This document shows, piece after piece, positions 7,910 to 15,465 of a stretch of DNA of 64,000 nucleotides. The notes beneath the pieces are model-generated. The model was given only the letters and a program-made list of their open reading frames with translations. It was not told the origin of the DNA and ran no database searches. Where the stretch lies: NCBI RefSeq assembly GCF_050587365.1, contig NZ_JBOBFV010000005.1:186001-250000 (forward strand), in the 5' to 3' direction. Made by a program: the position numbers and the translations under genes. Source of the stretch: Plantibacter auratus. Lineage in GTDB: Bacteria; Actinomycetota; Actinomycetes; Actinomycetales; Microbacteriaceae. Every line of letters starts with the position of its first letter. Position 1 is the stretch's first letter.

Positions 7910-9127
7910 GTGTCAGAGCAGACCATCGGGATCATCGTCAACGGCGCCACCGGGCGCATGGGCTACCGGCAGCACCTCGTGCGCTCGCTGCTGGCCATCC
8001 AGGAGCAGGGCGGTGTGCAACTGTCCGACGGCACCCGACGCCAGATCGAGTTGATCCTCGTCGGCCGCAACCAGGCGACCCTCGACGAGCTCGCCACGCG
8101 TCATGGCATCGAGCACACCTCGACCGACCTCGACGCGGTCCTCGCCGACCCCCGCTGGGACATCTACGCCGACTTCCTCGTCACGAAGGCCCGCGCCACC
8201 GCGCTGCGCAAGGCGATCGCGGCCGGCAAGACCATCTACACCGAGAAGCCGACGGCGGAGACCTTCGAGGAGGCGCTGGAACTCGCACGCTTCGCCGCCG
8301 AGGCGGGCGTGAAGAACGGCGTCGTGCACGACAAGCTCTACCTGCCGGGGCTGCGCAAGCTCAAGCGCCTGATCGACTCGGGCTTCTTCGGTCGGATCCT
8401 CTCCGTCCGTGGCGAGTTCGGCTACTGGGTGTTCGAGGGCGACTGGCAGCCGGCGCAGCGCCCGAGCTGGAACTACCGGGCCGAGGACGGCGGCGGCATC
8501 GTCGTCGACATGTTCCCGCACTGGAGCTACGTGCTCGAGAACCTCTTCGGTCGGGTCGAGTCGGTGTACGCGAAGGCGACGACGCACATCCCCGAGCGCT
8601 TCGACGAACGGGGCGAGGCCTACGCGGCCACCGCCGACGACGCCGCCTACGGGGTCTTCGAGCTCGAGGGCGGCGTCATCGCCCAGCTCAACTCCAGCTG
8701 GACGGTGCGCGTCGACCGCGACGAGCTCGTGCAGTTCCAGGTCGACGGCACGCATGGCTCCGCCGTCGCCGGCCTCTTCGGCTGCAAGGTGCAGCCGCGG
8801 AACGTCACCCCGAAGCCGGTGTGGAACCCCGACCTCGCCGACGACCACGACTACGCGGGCGACTGGCAGGACGTGCCGACGAACGACGTGTTCGAGAACG
8901 GGTTCAAGACGCAGTGGGAGGAGTTCCTCCTCCACGTCGTCGAGGACGGCCCCTACGAGTACGACCTGCTCGCCGGCGCGCGCGGCGTCCTGCTCGCGGA
9001 GCTCGGCCTCGAGAGCTCGCGCACCGGTCGCCGCCTCGACCTGCCCGAGGTGACGCTCGGAAGCGCGGGCGACACCGCCGGCGCGGACGAGGAGCTGGCG
9101 TCGCTCGAGGCCTCGGTCGCACGATGA
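7910..9127 (+). CDS. Gfo/Idh/MocA family oxidoreductase
   Basis: A 405 aa NAD(P)-dependent dehydrogenase, first gene of the rightward operon. The Rossmann fold starts IGIIVNGATGRMGYRQH, an unusual GATGRMG version of the glycine motif reminiscent of dihydrodipicolinate reductase. TEKPTAETFEEALELA carries the family EKP near residue 114, and VVHDKLYLPGLRKLKRL and GGGIVVDMFPHWSYVLENLFG belong to the catalytic domain. The GTG start at 7910 follows AGAGGAAGAGCC. It is ATGA-coupled to the DUF993 gene. It is likely the first oxidation step on the imported substrate. Confidence 0.85.
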   Translation: MSEQTIGIIVNGATGRMGYRQHLVRSLLAIQEQGGVQLSDGTRRQIELILVGRNQATLDELATRHGIEHTSTDLDAVLADPRWDIYADFLVTKARATALRKAIAAGKTIYTEKPTAETFEEALELARFAAEAGVKNGVVHDKLYLPGLRKLKRLIDSGFFGRILSVRGEFGYWVFEGDWQPAQRPSWNYRAEDGGGIVVDMFPHWSYVLENLFGRVESVYAKATTHIPERFDERGEAYAATADDAAYGVFELEGGVIAQLNSSWTVRVDRDELVQFQVDGTHGSAVAGLFGCKVQPRNVTPKPVWNPDLADDHDYAGDWQDVPTNDVFENGFKTQWEEFLLHVVEDGPYEYDLLAGARGVLLAELGLESSRTGRRLDLPEVTLGSAGDTAGADEELASLEASVAR

Positions 9128-10311
9128 CGTCCGTCCCGCTGCTCTCGACCGACGGCACGGTCACCGCGCAGGAGCTCCGCGAGCCCGTCGTGGCCGAGCG
9201 CCCGACCACTCCCCTGACGAGCCGCAGCGCCTACGCCGCGGCGCACGTCGTCCCGACGGCCTGGGGCGACAACGTGCCGGGCGCGCCCGCCGAGCTCGAC
9301 TGGGACGCGACGCTCGCCTACCGCCACCACGTGTGGTCGTACGGCCTCGGCGTCGCGGACGCGATGGACACCGCCCAGCGGAACATGGGGCTCGACACCG
9401 CCGCCACGCGCGAGCTGATCACCCGGAGCGCCGCCGAGGCCGCCTCCGTCGGCGGCGCGCTCGTCGTCGGCGTCAACACCGACCACCTCGCCGACGAGAC
9501 CGTCTCGCTCGACGCGGTCGCCGACGCCTACCTCGAACAACTCGCGTTCGCCGAGGACGCGGGCGCCGGGACCGTGCTCATGGCCAGCCGACACCTGGCG
9601 AGGGCCGCGCAGTCCGCCGACGACTACCGTCGCGTCTACGACCGGGTCCTGTCGGCCGCGCAGTCGCCCGTGGTCCTGCACTGGCTCGGCACGGCGTTCG
9701 ACCCGAGCCTGGAGGGCTACTTCGGCTCCAGCGACGTCGCCGAGGCCTCGGATACCCTGCTGCGCATCATGACCGACCACGTCGACCACGTCGCCGGGGT
9801 CAAGATGAGCCTCCTCGACGCCGACGCGGAGATCGCCGTCCGACGTCGCCTCCCGGCCGGCACGACGATGTTCACCGGGGACGACTTCAACTACGTCGAC
9901 CTCATCGCCGGAGACACGGTCGGACACTCCGACGCCCTGCTCGGTGCGTTCACCGCGATCGCTCCGGCCGCGTCCGCCGCGATCCAGGCGCTCGACGCCG
10001 GCGACCCGGCCGCCTACGAGCGGATCCTCCGACCGACCGAGGCCCTGTCGCGGCAGATCTTCGCCGCGCCGACCTACTACTACAAGACGGGCATCGCCTT
10101 CCTCAGCTGGTTGAACGACCACCAGCCGGCGTTCTCGATGGTCGGCGGCTTGCACGCTGCCCGGAGCCTGCCGCACCTGTCGGAGATCGTGCGCCTCGCC
10201 GACGCGGCCGGCGCACTCGAGCACCCGGAGCTCGCCGCCGAACGCTGGACGGGCCTGCTGCGCACGGCCGGTGTCGTCGGCACGCTGACCACTGCGGGAG
10301 GAGCCCGATGA
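9124..10311 (+). CDS. DUF993 family protein (dihydrodipicolinate synthase/aldolase-like TIM barrel)
   Basis: A 395 aa protein of the DUF993 group, distantly like class I (Schiff base) aldolases of the DapA superfamily. Visible elements include VGVNTDHLADETVS, VVLHWLGTAFDPSLEGYFGS, and HVAGVKMSLLDADAE, where the lysine in GVKMS is at the position expected for the Schiff-base lysine, then GTTMFTGDDFNYVDLIAGD. Its ATG overlaps the stop of the preceding dehydrogenase and its own stop overlaps the next start, so it is the middle of a three-gene coupled unit. A retro-aldol cleavage of an oxidised sugar is a reasonable hypothesis. It is not DapA itself, since the sequence is longer and lysine biosynthesis neighbours are absent. 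Confidence 0.75.
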   Translation: MTSVPLLSTDGTVTAQELREPVVAERPTTPLTSRSAYAAAHVVPTAWGDNVPGAPAELDWDATLAYRHHVWSYGLGVADAMDTAQRNMGLDTAATRELITRSAAEAASVGGALVVGVNTDHLADETVSLDAVADAYLEQLAFAEDAGAGTVLMASRHLARAAQSADDYRRVYDRVLSAAQSPVVLHWLGTAFDPSLEGYFGSSDVAEASDTLLRIMTDHVDHVAGVKMSLLDADAEIAVRRRLPAGTTMFTGDDFNYVDLIAGDTVGHSDALLGAFTAIAPAASAAIQALDAGDPAAYERILRPTEALSRQIFAAPTYYYKTGIAFLSWLNDHQPAFSMVGGLHAARSLPHLSEIVRLADAAGALEHPELAAERWTGLLRTAGVVGTLTTAGGAR

Positions 10312-11225
10312 GCACCACCACCCGAACCCCGGTCCCCGAGCCTGTCGAGGGGCGCACCATCCCGCACCCGCGACTCTCGGTCAACCAGGCCACGATCAAG
10401 TACGCCACCCTCCCGGAGGCGGTCACAGCCGTCACCGCGGCCGGTGTCACGAGCTTCGGCGCCTGGCGCGAGCCGGTTCAGGAGTACGGCGTCGCAGCCT
10501 CGGCGAGCCTCCTCACGGACAGCGGCCTGCGTGTCTCGAGCCTCTGCCGTGGTGGTTTCTTCACCATGCCCGAGGGGCCGACTCGCCGGACGTCGATCGA
10601 CGACAACCGGACCGCGATCGACGAGGCCGCCGCCCTGGGCGCCCCGGCCCTCGTCCTCGTGGTCGGCGGCCTCCCGGCCGGATCCCGTGATCTCATCGGC
10701 GCCCGCGAACTCGTCCGAGACGCGATCGGTGAACTCACCGACCACGCGCTCGAGTCCGGCGTGCAGCTCGCCATCGAGCCGTTGCATCCGATGTACGCCT
10801 CGGACCGCGCGGTCGTCTCGACGCTCGGTCAGGCCCTCGACATCGCCGAGCAGTTCGCTCCGGAGGCCGTCGGAGTGGTCGTCGACACCTTCCACATCTG
10901 GTGGGACCCGCAGGTGCTCGAGCAGATCGCCCGCGCGGGCGCGACCGGTCGGATCTCCAGCTACCAGGCGTGCGACTGGGCGACGCCGCTCGCCGCGGAC
11001 GTCCTCCTCTCCCGGCACTATCCGGGTGACGGCGTCGTCGACTTCGGCTCGCTCACCCGTGCCGTCGAGGCGGCGGGGTACACGGGCGACATCGAGGTCG
11101 AGCTCTTCAACCAGGACATCTGGGACAGCCCGTTCCAGCAGGTGGTCGATCGCACCGTCGACGCGTTCCGGGCGACGGTCGTCCCGCACCTCGACCACGA
11201 CGACGACGCGATCCACCACCCCTGA
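10308..11225 (+). CDS. Sugar phosphate isomerase/epimerase (xylose isomerase-like TIM barrel)
   Basis: A 305 aa TIM-barrel protein of the AP-endonuclease-2/IolE-like superfamily. Metal-ligand candidates are in AIEPLHPMYA (Glu), GVVVDTFHIWWD (Asp, His) and DIEVELFNQDIW (Glu). It is ATGA-coupled to DUF993. Residues about 8-16 (VPEPVEGR) are encoded by an in-frame copy of the REP-like repeat at 10331-10350, so the N-terminus has been altered by repeat insertion upstream of the barrel. It probably isomerises, dehydrates or epimerises the oxidised sugar made by the neighbouring dehydrogenase; the exact reaction is not known. Confidence 0.82.
   Translation: MSTTTRTPVPEPVEGRTIPHPRLSVNQATIKYATLPEAVTAVTAAGVTSFGAWREPVQEYGVAASASLLTDSGLRVSSLCRGGFFTMPEGPTRRTSIDDNRTAIDEAAALGAPALVLVVGGLPAGSRDLIGARELVRDAIGELTDHALESGVQLAIEPLHPMYASDRAVVSTLGQALDIAEQFAPEAVGVVVDTFHIWWDPQVLEQIARAGATGRISSYQACDWATPLAADVLLSRHYPGDGVVDFGSLTRAVEAAGYTGDIEVELFNQDIWDSPFQQVVDRTVDAFRATVVPHLDHDDDAIHHP
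10331..10350 (+). repeat. REP-like repeat copy within a coding sequence
   Basis: GGTCCCCGAGCCTGTCGAGG matches the right end of the dispersed repeat (GGTCCCTGAGCCTGTCGAA). It encodes the VPEPVEG segment near the N-terminus of the TIM-barrel protein, outside the conserved fold. Confidence 0.75.
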
Positions 11226-11284
11226 TCGCCGCGGCCGCCCTGTGGCAGAGTGTGTCTCAGCAGCCGCCAGTACGAAGGAGCGCC

Positions 11285-12334
11285 ATGTCGGTCGACGAGC
11301 ACCGGGCGACGCCGGTCCCACCGACGCTGCACGACGTCGCCCGCGAAGCGGGGGTCTCCCTCGCCACCGCGTCGCGCGCGCTCAACGGGAGCACCCGGAC
11401 GGTCAACGAGACGTTCCGTCGGCGGGTCCTCGACGCCGCGCTCCGCCTGAACTACACGCCGAACCTGTCGGCCCAGGCGGTCGCGAAGGGCCTGTCGTCG
11501 ACGATCTCGCTGCTCGTGAGCGACATCGCCGACCCGTACTTCTCGTCCATCGCGGCCGGGGCCATCCGCGCGGCCGACGAGCAGCGCATCGCCACGACCA
11601 TGGCCGTCACGCACCGCGACCACGAGCGCGAACTCGAACTCGTGCGGGTGCTCCGCGGGCAGCGGCCACGCGCCATCATCCTGACGGGCAGTCGCTGGGA
11701 CGGGGTCGCGTCGGAGCACCGGCTGTCGGATGAGCTCGCGGCCTACGAGTCGACGGGCGGACGCGTCGTCCTCGTCTCGCAGCGGACGCTCCCGTTCGCC
11801 ACGGTGCAGCTCGGCAACGCGACCGGTGCCCGCGAGCTGGCCCGGGAACTCGTCGGTGCCGGGTACCGACGGTTCGCCGTCATCGCCGGCGACGACCGCC
11901 TGCTCACCTCCCGCGAGCGCGTGAGCGGGTTCGCGGAGGGTTTGGCCGAGCACGGCATCGCGATCCATCCATCGCGGATCGTCCGGGCCGAGTTCACCCG
12001 CGACGGCGGGCGCCAGGGCGCCGCCGAGCTCCTGCAGCTGGGACTCGACGACGTCGACCTGGTCTTCGCCGTCAACGACGTGATGGCGATCGGGGCGATG
12101 TCGGCGTTCCGCGCGGCCGGACTCCGCCTTCCCGAGGACCTCGCGGTCGCCGGCTACGACGACATCGCGACCTCCCGCGACGTCACCCCGGCGCTCACCA
12201 CGGTCGCCGTGCCGCTCGAGGCGGTCGGTGAGCACGCCGTGCGGCTGGCGCTTGACCCGGCGACGGACACCACGACGACGGAGCCCGTCGGCGCGACCGT
12301 CCTCCTCCGCGAGAGCACGCCCGCGCGCGCCTGA
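11285..12334 (+). CDS. LacI family transcriptional regulator
   Basis: A 349 aa repressor with an N-terminal helix-turn-helix (TLHDVAREAGVSLATASRALNGS, about residues 15-40) and hinge (NYTPNLSAQAVAKG), followed by a periplasmic-binding-protein-like effector domain (VFAVNDVMAIGAMSAFRAAG, VAGYDDIATSRDVTPALTTV). ATG at 11285 is chosen because GAAGGAG lies just before it; an upstream in-frame GTG at 11252 lacks a site. It closes the rightward operon after a 59 bp gap and is the obvious candidate to bind the two GKAAACGCTTTCC operators at 7690 and 7845. The inducer is presumably the imported sugar or a product. Confidence 0.88.
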   Translation: MSVDEHRATPVPPTLHDVAREAGVSLATASRALNGSTRTVNETFRRRVLDAALRLNYTPNLSAQAVAKGLSSTISLLVSDIADPYFSSIAAGAIRAADEQRIATTMAVTHRDHERELELVRVLRGQRPRAIILTGSRWDGVASEHRLSDELAAYESTGGRVVLVSQRTLPFATVQLGNATGARELARELVGAGYRRFAVIAGDDRLLTSRERVSGFAEGLAEHGIAIHPSRIVRAEFTRDGGRQGAAELLQLGLDDVDLVFAVNDVMAIGAMSAFRAAGLRLPEDLAVAGYDDIATSRDVTPALTTVAVPLEAVGEHAVRLALDPATDTTTTEPVGATVLLRESTPARA

Positions 12335-12370
12335 CCCGCCAGTCCGTCCCCTCCCCCGGGTCGTTCACCC

Positions 12371-12617
12371 GTGCACAACTCCTGCTGCTCGCCCCGATCG
12401 GGGCGTGCAGCGTCCGACGCGGTGGTCCTGGGGCCATGCAGCAGGAGTTGCGGACAGCAGCACGCCCTGAGCCTGGTGTCCTCGGACGGGGACGCGTTCA
12501 CCTCCACACAGCCGAGGTGCGCACTCGTTCCCGCGCACAACTCCTGCTGAGGGCGGCAAGGCGGCCTGACACGGTGCCGGCAGCCGGGTTCCGGTGCCGT
12601 CCAGCAGGAGTTGTGAA
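12371..12617. repeat. Two palindrome-bounded intergenic elements between convergent genes
   Basis: Units at about 12371-12455 and 12534-12617 have arms CACAACTCCTGCTG and CAGCAGGAGTTGTG, separated by about 50 bp of different inner sequence. The first contains a perfect 16-base palindrome CGCCCCGATCGGGGCG (12390-12405). They fill the 296 bp gap between the LacI gene end (12334) and the DarT-like gene end (12631), so they are well placed as bidirectional terminators. The arms differ from the TCAGGA-type elements seen elsewhere but the overall design is the same. Confidence 0.7.
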
Positions 12618-12630
12618 CGCGAGACAGCTG

Positions 12631-13518
12631 CTACTCGGCGACGTGCTCCTGGAACCACGGCGTGTAGGCGGCGACCTTGGTGCGGTGGCCGGCGCCGGCG
12701 ACGAGTCGCTTGACGTGCTCGCGGACATTGACCGTCGCGACACCGATCACGGTGACGCGGTCGAACGGCACGGCGTCGGCGACGAGCACCTCGGCGCGTC
12801 GGAGGGCCGCGGGGTCCTCGTCGGTCGCGAAGCGCTGCACCATGCGGTCGGCGGTCATCGCGTTCGCGCCGATGCTCGTGAGCACGTGGGAGGCGTCACC
12901 GTCGGCGACCACGACCCGCGCGCGGGAGGGCCGGCCGGTGTCGGCGTCGAACTCGCCCGGGTGCACGGCTGCGCCGTCGATCGTGGTGACGAGCACGACG
13001 TAGTCGTTGACCGACGACGCGAACGCCTCGGCGGACAGACGGACGTCGTGCTCACCCGCGCGGATGCCCGCCCAGAGGTCGGCGTCCGGGGTCAGGAAGA
13101 ACGGGACGAAGTCGGCCGGCGTGAGGTCGTCGGTGCCGGCGAGGACCATCGTGCGACGCGCTTCGCGGTGGCTCGCGGCGGCGATGTCGACGACCGGCCC
13201 GTCGGGGAGCGCCGGTGACGCCACCGGCAGGATGCTGCCGGTCTCGAGGATGCGCTCGAGGTTGCGGATGTGGGTGACGTGGTACAGCCGCTGCTCGCCG
13301 ACGCGCACGACGGGCAGGGCGGCCGCCGCCTTCGTCACCGTCTTCGTGGTGGCCGCGGTCCGCACGCGGGTCGGGGCCGGCTCGCGGAGCGAGGGAGCGA
13401 CCGTCGACCGACGGACCTTGGGAGCGGGTGGTTCAGCGACCGGCACCTCGCGGGGCGGCGGCGGGAAGCAGGTCGCGCAGAGTCCGTTGTCGAAACCGTG
13501 TTTGCATTCGTCGCTCAA
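12631..13518 (-). CDS. DarT-like (DUF4433) protein with N-terminal Cys/His motif
   Basis: A 295 aa protein. Residues 75-260 match the DarT/DUF4433 ADP-ribosyltransferase family: RLYHVTHIRNLERILETGSI (H80, H83), an internal VPFFLTPDADLW segment, and RRAEVLVADAVPFDRV with E243 at the place of the catalytic glutamate. DarT enzymes modify thymidine in single-stranded DNA using NAD+. The N-terminus has CKHG and CATC (C5, H7, C14, C17), a likely zinc-binding knuckle, followed by a disordered Pro/Thr-rich linker to residue 70. No DarG macrodomain antitoxin gene is adjacent, so toxin-antitoxin function is doubtful; a housekeeping or NAD-binding role is possible. The start ATG at 13518 is supported by the conserved Cys motif. 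Confidence 0.7.
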   Translation of the reverse strand: MSDECKHGFDNGLCATCFPPPPREVPVAEPPAPKVRRSTVAPSLREPAPTRVRTAATTKTVTKAAAALPVVRVGEQRLYHVTHIRNLERILETGSILPVASPALPDGPVVDIAAASHREARRTMVLAGTDDLTPADFVPFFLTPDADLWAGIRAGEHDVRLSAEAFASSVNDYVVLVTTIDGAAVHPGEFDADTGRPSRARVVVADGDASHVLTSIGANAMTADRMVQRFATDEDPAALRRAEVLVADAVPFDRVTVIGVATVNVREHVKRLVAGAGHRTKVAAYTPWFQEHVAE

Positions 13519-13800
13519 GAGAGTCCTTCTGCAGTCCGGCTCCGAGACACGAGGAGCGGGTCACTGGGGGGACGAGCCGAGACGTACGCATCAAGGGTAC
13601 GCGGCTTCGGCACCCCTCGTGCACGCGGGCGCCTGAGTGAGGTCGGTTCCGCGCGTGGCTGCTGCGCCGGATCGAGCGATGAGGGCCCGACCCGGGTGCG
13701 CACGGTGTGACGGAGCCGACGCCGCCTGGACACTGCAGCGATGCGTGGGCGACGCTACCCCCCACGCACCGCAGCACTACCCAGGCGACGGCGTCTCGGC
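13519..13800. other. Intergenic region, no gene recognised
   Basis: This 282 bp gap lies between the DarT-like start and the MFS gene end (both leftward). It must hold the DarT-like promoter, but no convincing -35/-10 pair was picked out. No terminator with a run of T and no small gene with a ribosome site was seen. Confidence 0.5.
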
Positions 13801-15306
13801 TCACCCGGTCGCGCCTGGCTCCGCTGGTCGGCTCACCCGACGCGCGACGACGACCGCCACGACACCGGCGACCAGGGCGATCGCGAAGCATCCGGCGAAC
13901 GCGACCCCGCCGGGAGCGATCCAGCCCAGCCCGGCGAACACACGGGAGCCGTCGAGTGCCGTGAACGCCAGCCCGGTCGCCGCGAGGGCGAGAGCACCGC
14001 CGATCGCGTCGCCGATCGACATCGCCGCGCTGTTGAACCCCTGGGAGCGCTCGTCGGAGTAGGCGAGCGTCATGACGCTGAGGCGCGGGAACATGAGGCC
14101 CATGCCGCCGCCGCTCACCACCCAGGCGACGATCGGCACCACCGGCGGCAGGCCGACGAGGGCGGCGGACAGGGCGATCGCGACGGCGACCGTGACGAGT
14201 GACGACCCGATCTGCACGGCGTTCGCATTCGACAGCCGGTCCCCGAGGCGCCCCTGCAACCAGGACGACAGCGACCACGCGATCGCCCCACCGGTGAGCG
14301 CGAGTCCGGCGAGCGCCGGCGTGAGCCCGTGCTCGCGGGTCAGCAGGTACGGCACGTACACCTCGGCGCCGAAGAACGCGGCGGAGGTCAGTCCGCGCAC
14401 CAGGATGACCGTCGGGAGCCCGCGGCGTGCGGTGAGCGTGCCGAGCGGAATCAGGGGGCGGAGGGCGAGGATCGCGACCACGGCACCGACGACCGGGAGC
14501 GCCCAGGCGGTCCATCCCGAGAACTCCGTCGAGAGGTTGACCGCGAGGACCGCCGCCGCGACGAGCACCGCCCACCCGAGTCGACGCAGCTCCGCGCCCG
14601 TGCGCGCGACGGTGGCCACCTCGCCGCTCTCCTTCGCTGACTCCTCCTCGGCGGCCTGCCGCTCCGCGCGTTCGGTTGCGGAGGCGCGCAGCATCCGGAG
14701 GGCCGGCAGGAGGAGGAGCGTCGCGACGACCACGAGGCCGACGACCCCGAGGAAGACCCAGTGCCAGCTGAACCGCTCGGCGACCACCCCGGCGAGGAAC
14801 GGCCCGATCAGGGAGGGGACGACCCAGGCGGCCGCGAACCCGGCGAAGATCCGCGGGTGCAGGGCCGGTGGGTAGATGCGGGCGACGAGGACGTACAGGG
14901 CGACGGTCATCGCTCCCGAACCGAGGCTCTGGACGAGGCGTCCGGCGACGACGGCCCACATGGTGGTCGCGGTTCCGGCCAGGAGGAGACCGATGAGGAA
15001 CAGGACGACTGACGCGAGCAGCGGCTGGACCGGACCGATGCGGTCGGCGACCGAGCCCGCCGCGACCATGCCGATGACACTGACCGCGAGCGGGCCGGCG
15101 AAAGCGAGCGCGTAGAGCTGCTCGCCGCCGAGTTCCCCGGTCACGAGCGGCATGATCGTCGTGACGGCGAGGGACTCGAAGGCGCCGAGGAACACGAGCG
15201 CGCACGCACCGATGGTGACGAGGACGAACCGGCGGCTGAAGATTCCACGGTCGCGGGGCGTCGGGTCGGCTCCGGTCACGGGCTCGGGGGTCGTCGCTGT
15301 GGTCAC
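13801..15306 (-). CDS. MFS transporter (drug efflux type)
   Basis: A 501 aa multi-pass membrane protein of the major facilitator superfamily. It starts with a short hydrophilic N-terminus and a first helix FVLVTIGACALVFLGAFESLAVTTIMPLV. The motif-A-like loop after helix 2 reads GSVADRIGPVQPLL, and helix 5 contains VPSLIGPFLAGVV, resembling the antiporter motif C of exporters. A charged loop (ATERAERQAAEEESAKESGE) separates the halves. The GTG start at 15306 has no ribosome site but sits about 6 bases after a -10 box, so the mRNA is probably leaderless. Its promoter has SoxR/MerR geometry, suggesting induction by a redox-active or toxic compound that the pump expels. Confidence 0.88.
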   Translation of the reverse strand: MTTATTPEPVTGADPTPRDRGIFSRRFVLVTIGACALVFLGAFESLAVTTIMPLVTGELGGEQLYALAFAGPLAVSVIGMVAAGSVADRIGPVQPLLASVVLFLIGLLLAGTATTMWAVVAGRLVQSLGSGAMTVALYVLVARIYPPALHPRIFAGFAAAWVVPSLIGPFLAGVVAERFSWHWVFLGVVGLVVVATLLLLPALRMLRASATERAERQAAEEESAKESGEVATVARTGAELRRLGWAVLVAAAVLAVNLSTEFSGWTAWALPVVGAVVAILALRPLIPLGTLTARRGLPTVILVRGLTSAAFFGAEVYVPYLLTREHGLTPALAGLALTGGAIAWSLSSWLQGRLGDRLSNANAVQIGSSLVTVAVAIALSAALVGLPPVVPIVAWVVSGGGMGLMFPRLSVMTLAYSDERSQGFNSAAMSIGDAIGGALALAATGLAFTALDGSRVFAGLGWIAPGGVAFAGCFAIALVAGVVAVVVARRVSRPAEPGATG

Positions 15307-15312
15307 GATCCG

Positions 15313-15343
15313 AGCCTAGAACCTCAACGTGACTTGAGGTCAA
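15313..15343 (-). promoter_or_regulatory. SoxR/MerR-type promoter of the MFS pump
   Basis: On the minus strand -35 TTGACC (15338-15343) and -10 TAGGCT (15313-15318) are separated by 19 bp, the over-long spacer typical of MerR-family promoters. The spacer carries a perfect dyad CCTCAA-N6-TTGAGG (15322-15339). The full 18 bases, CCTCAAGTCACGTTGAGG, equal the known SoxR box CCTCAAGTTAACTTGAGG except at the centre. No MerR gene is in the window, so the regulator acts from elsewhere. Confidence 0.75.
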
Positions 15344-15361
15344 GCGCTGACGAACCCCTGC

Positions 15362-15451
15362 CCGTTCACCATTCAGGACGTGCCCGGCGCGCCGTCGTCG
15401 ATCGACGGGTTCGGCGCAGGACGCGCCGCAGCCTTCCTAAATTGTGAACGA
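15362..15451. repeat. Palindrome-bounded intergenic element
   Basis: Arms CGTTCACCATTCAGGA and TTCCTAAATTGTGAACG bound about 55 bp with the shared inner CCCGGCGCGCCG block and a CGCCGCAGCC block before the right arm. It ends 15 bp from the stop of the transsulfuration gene at 15466, where it could terminate that leftward transcript. Confidence 0.7.
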
Positions 15452-15465
15452 GCCGGGACCGCCCG

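Noticed and set aside
9124..10311. dapA (4-hydroxy-tetrahydrodipicolinate synthase)
   Set aside because: Longer, of the DUF993 group, and coupled to sugar dehydrogenase and isomerase genes instead of lysine genes.
12631..13518. DarTG toxin-antitoxin system
   Set aside because: No macrodomain (DarG) gene is present on either side.
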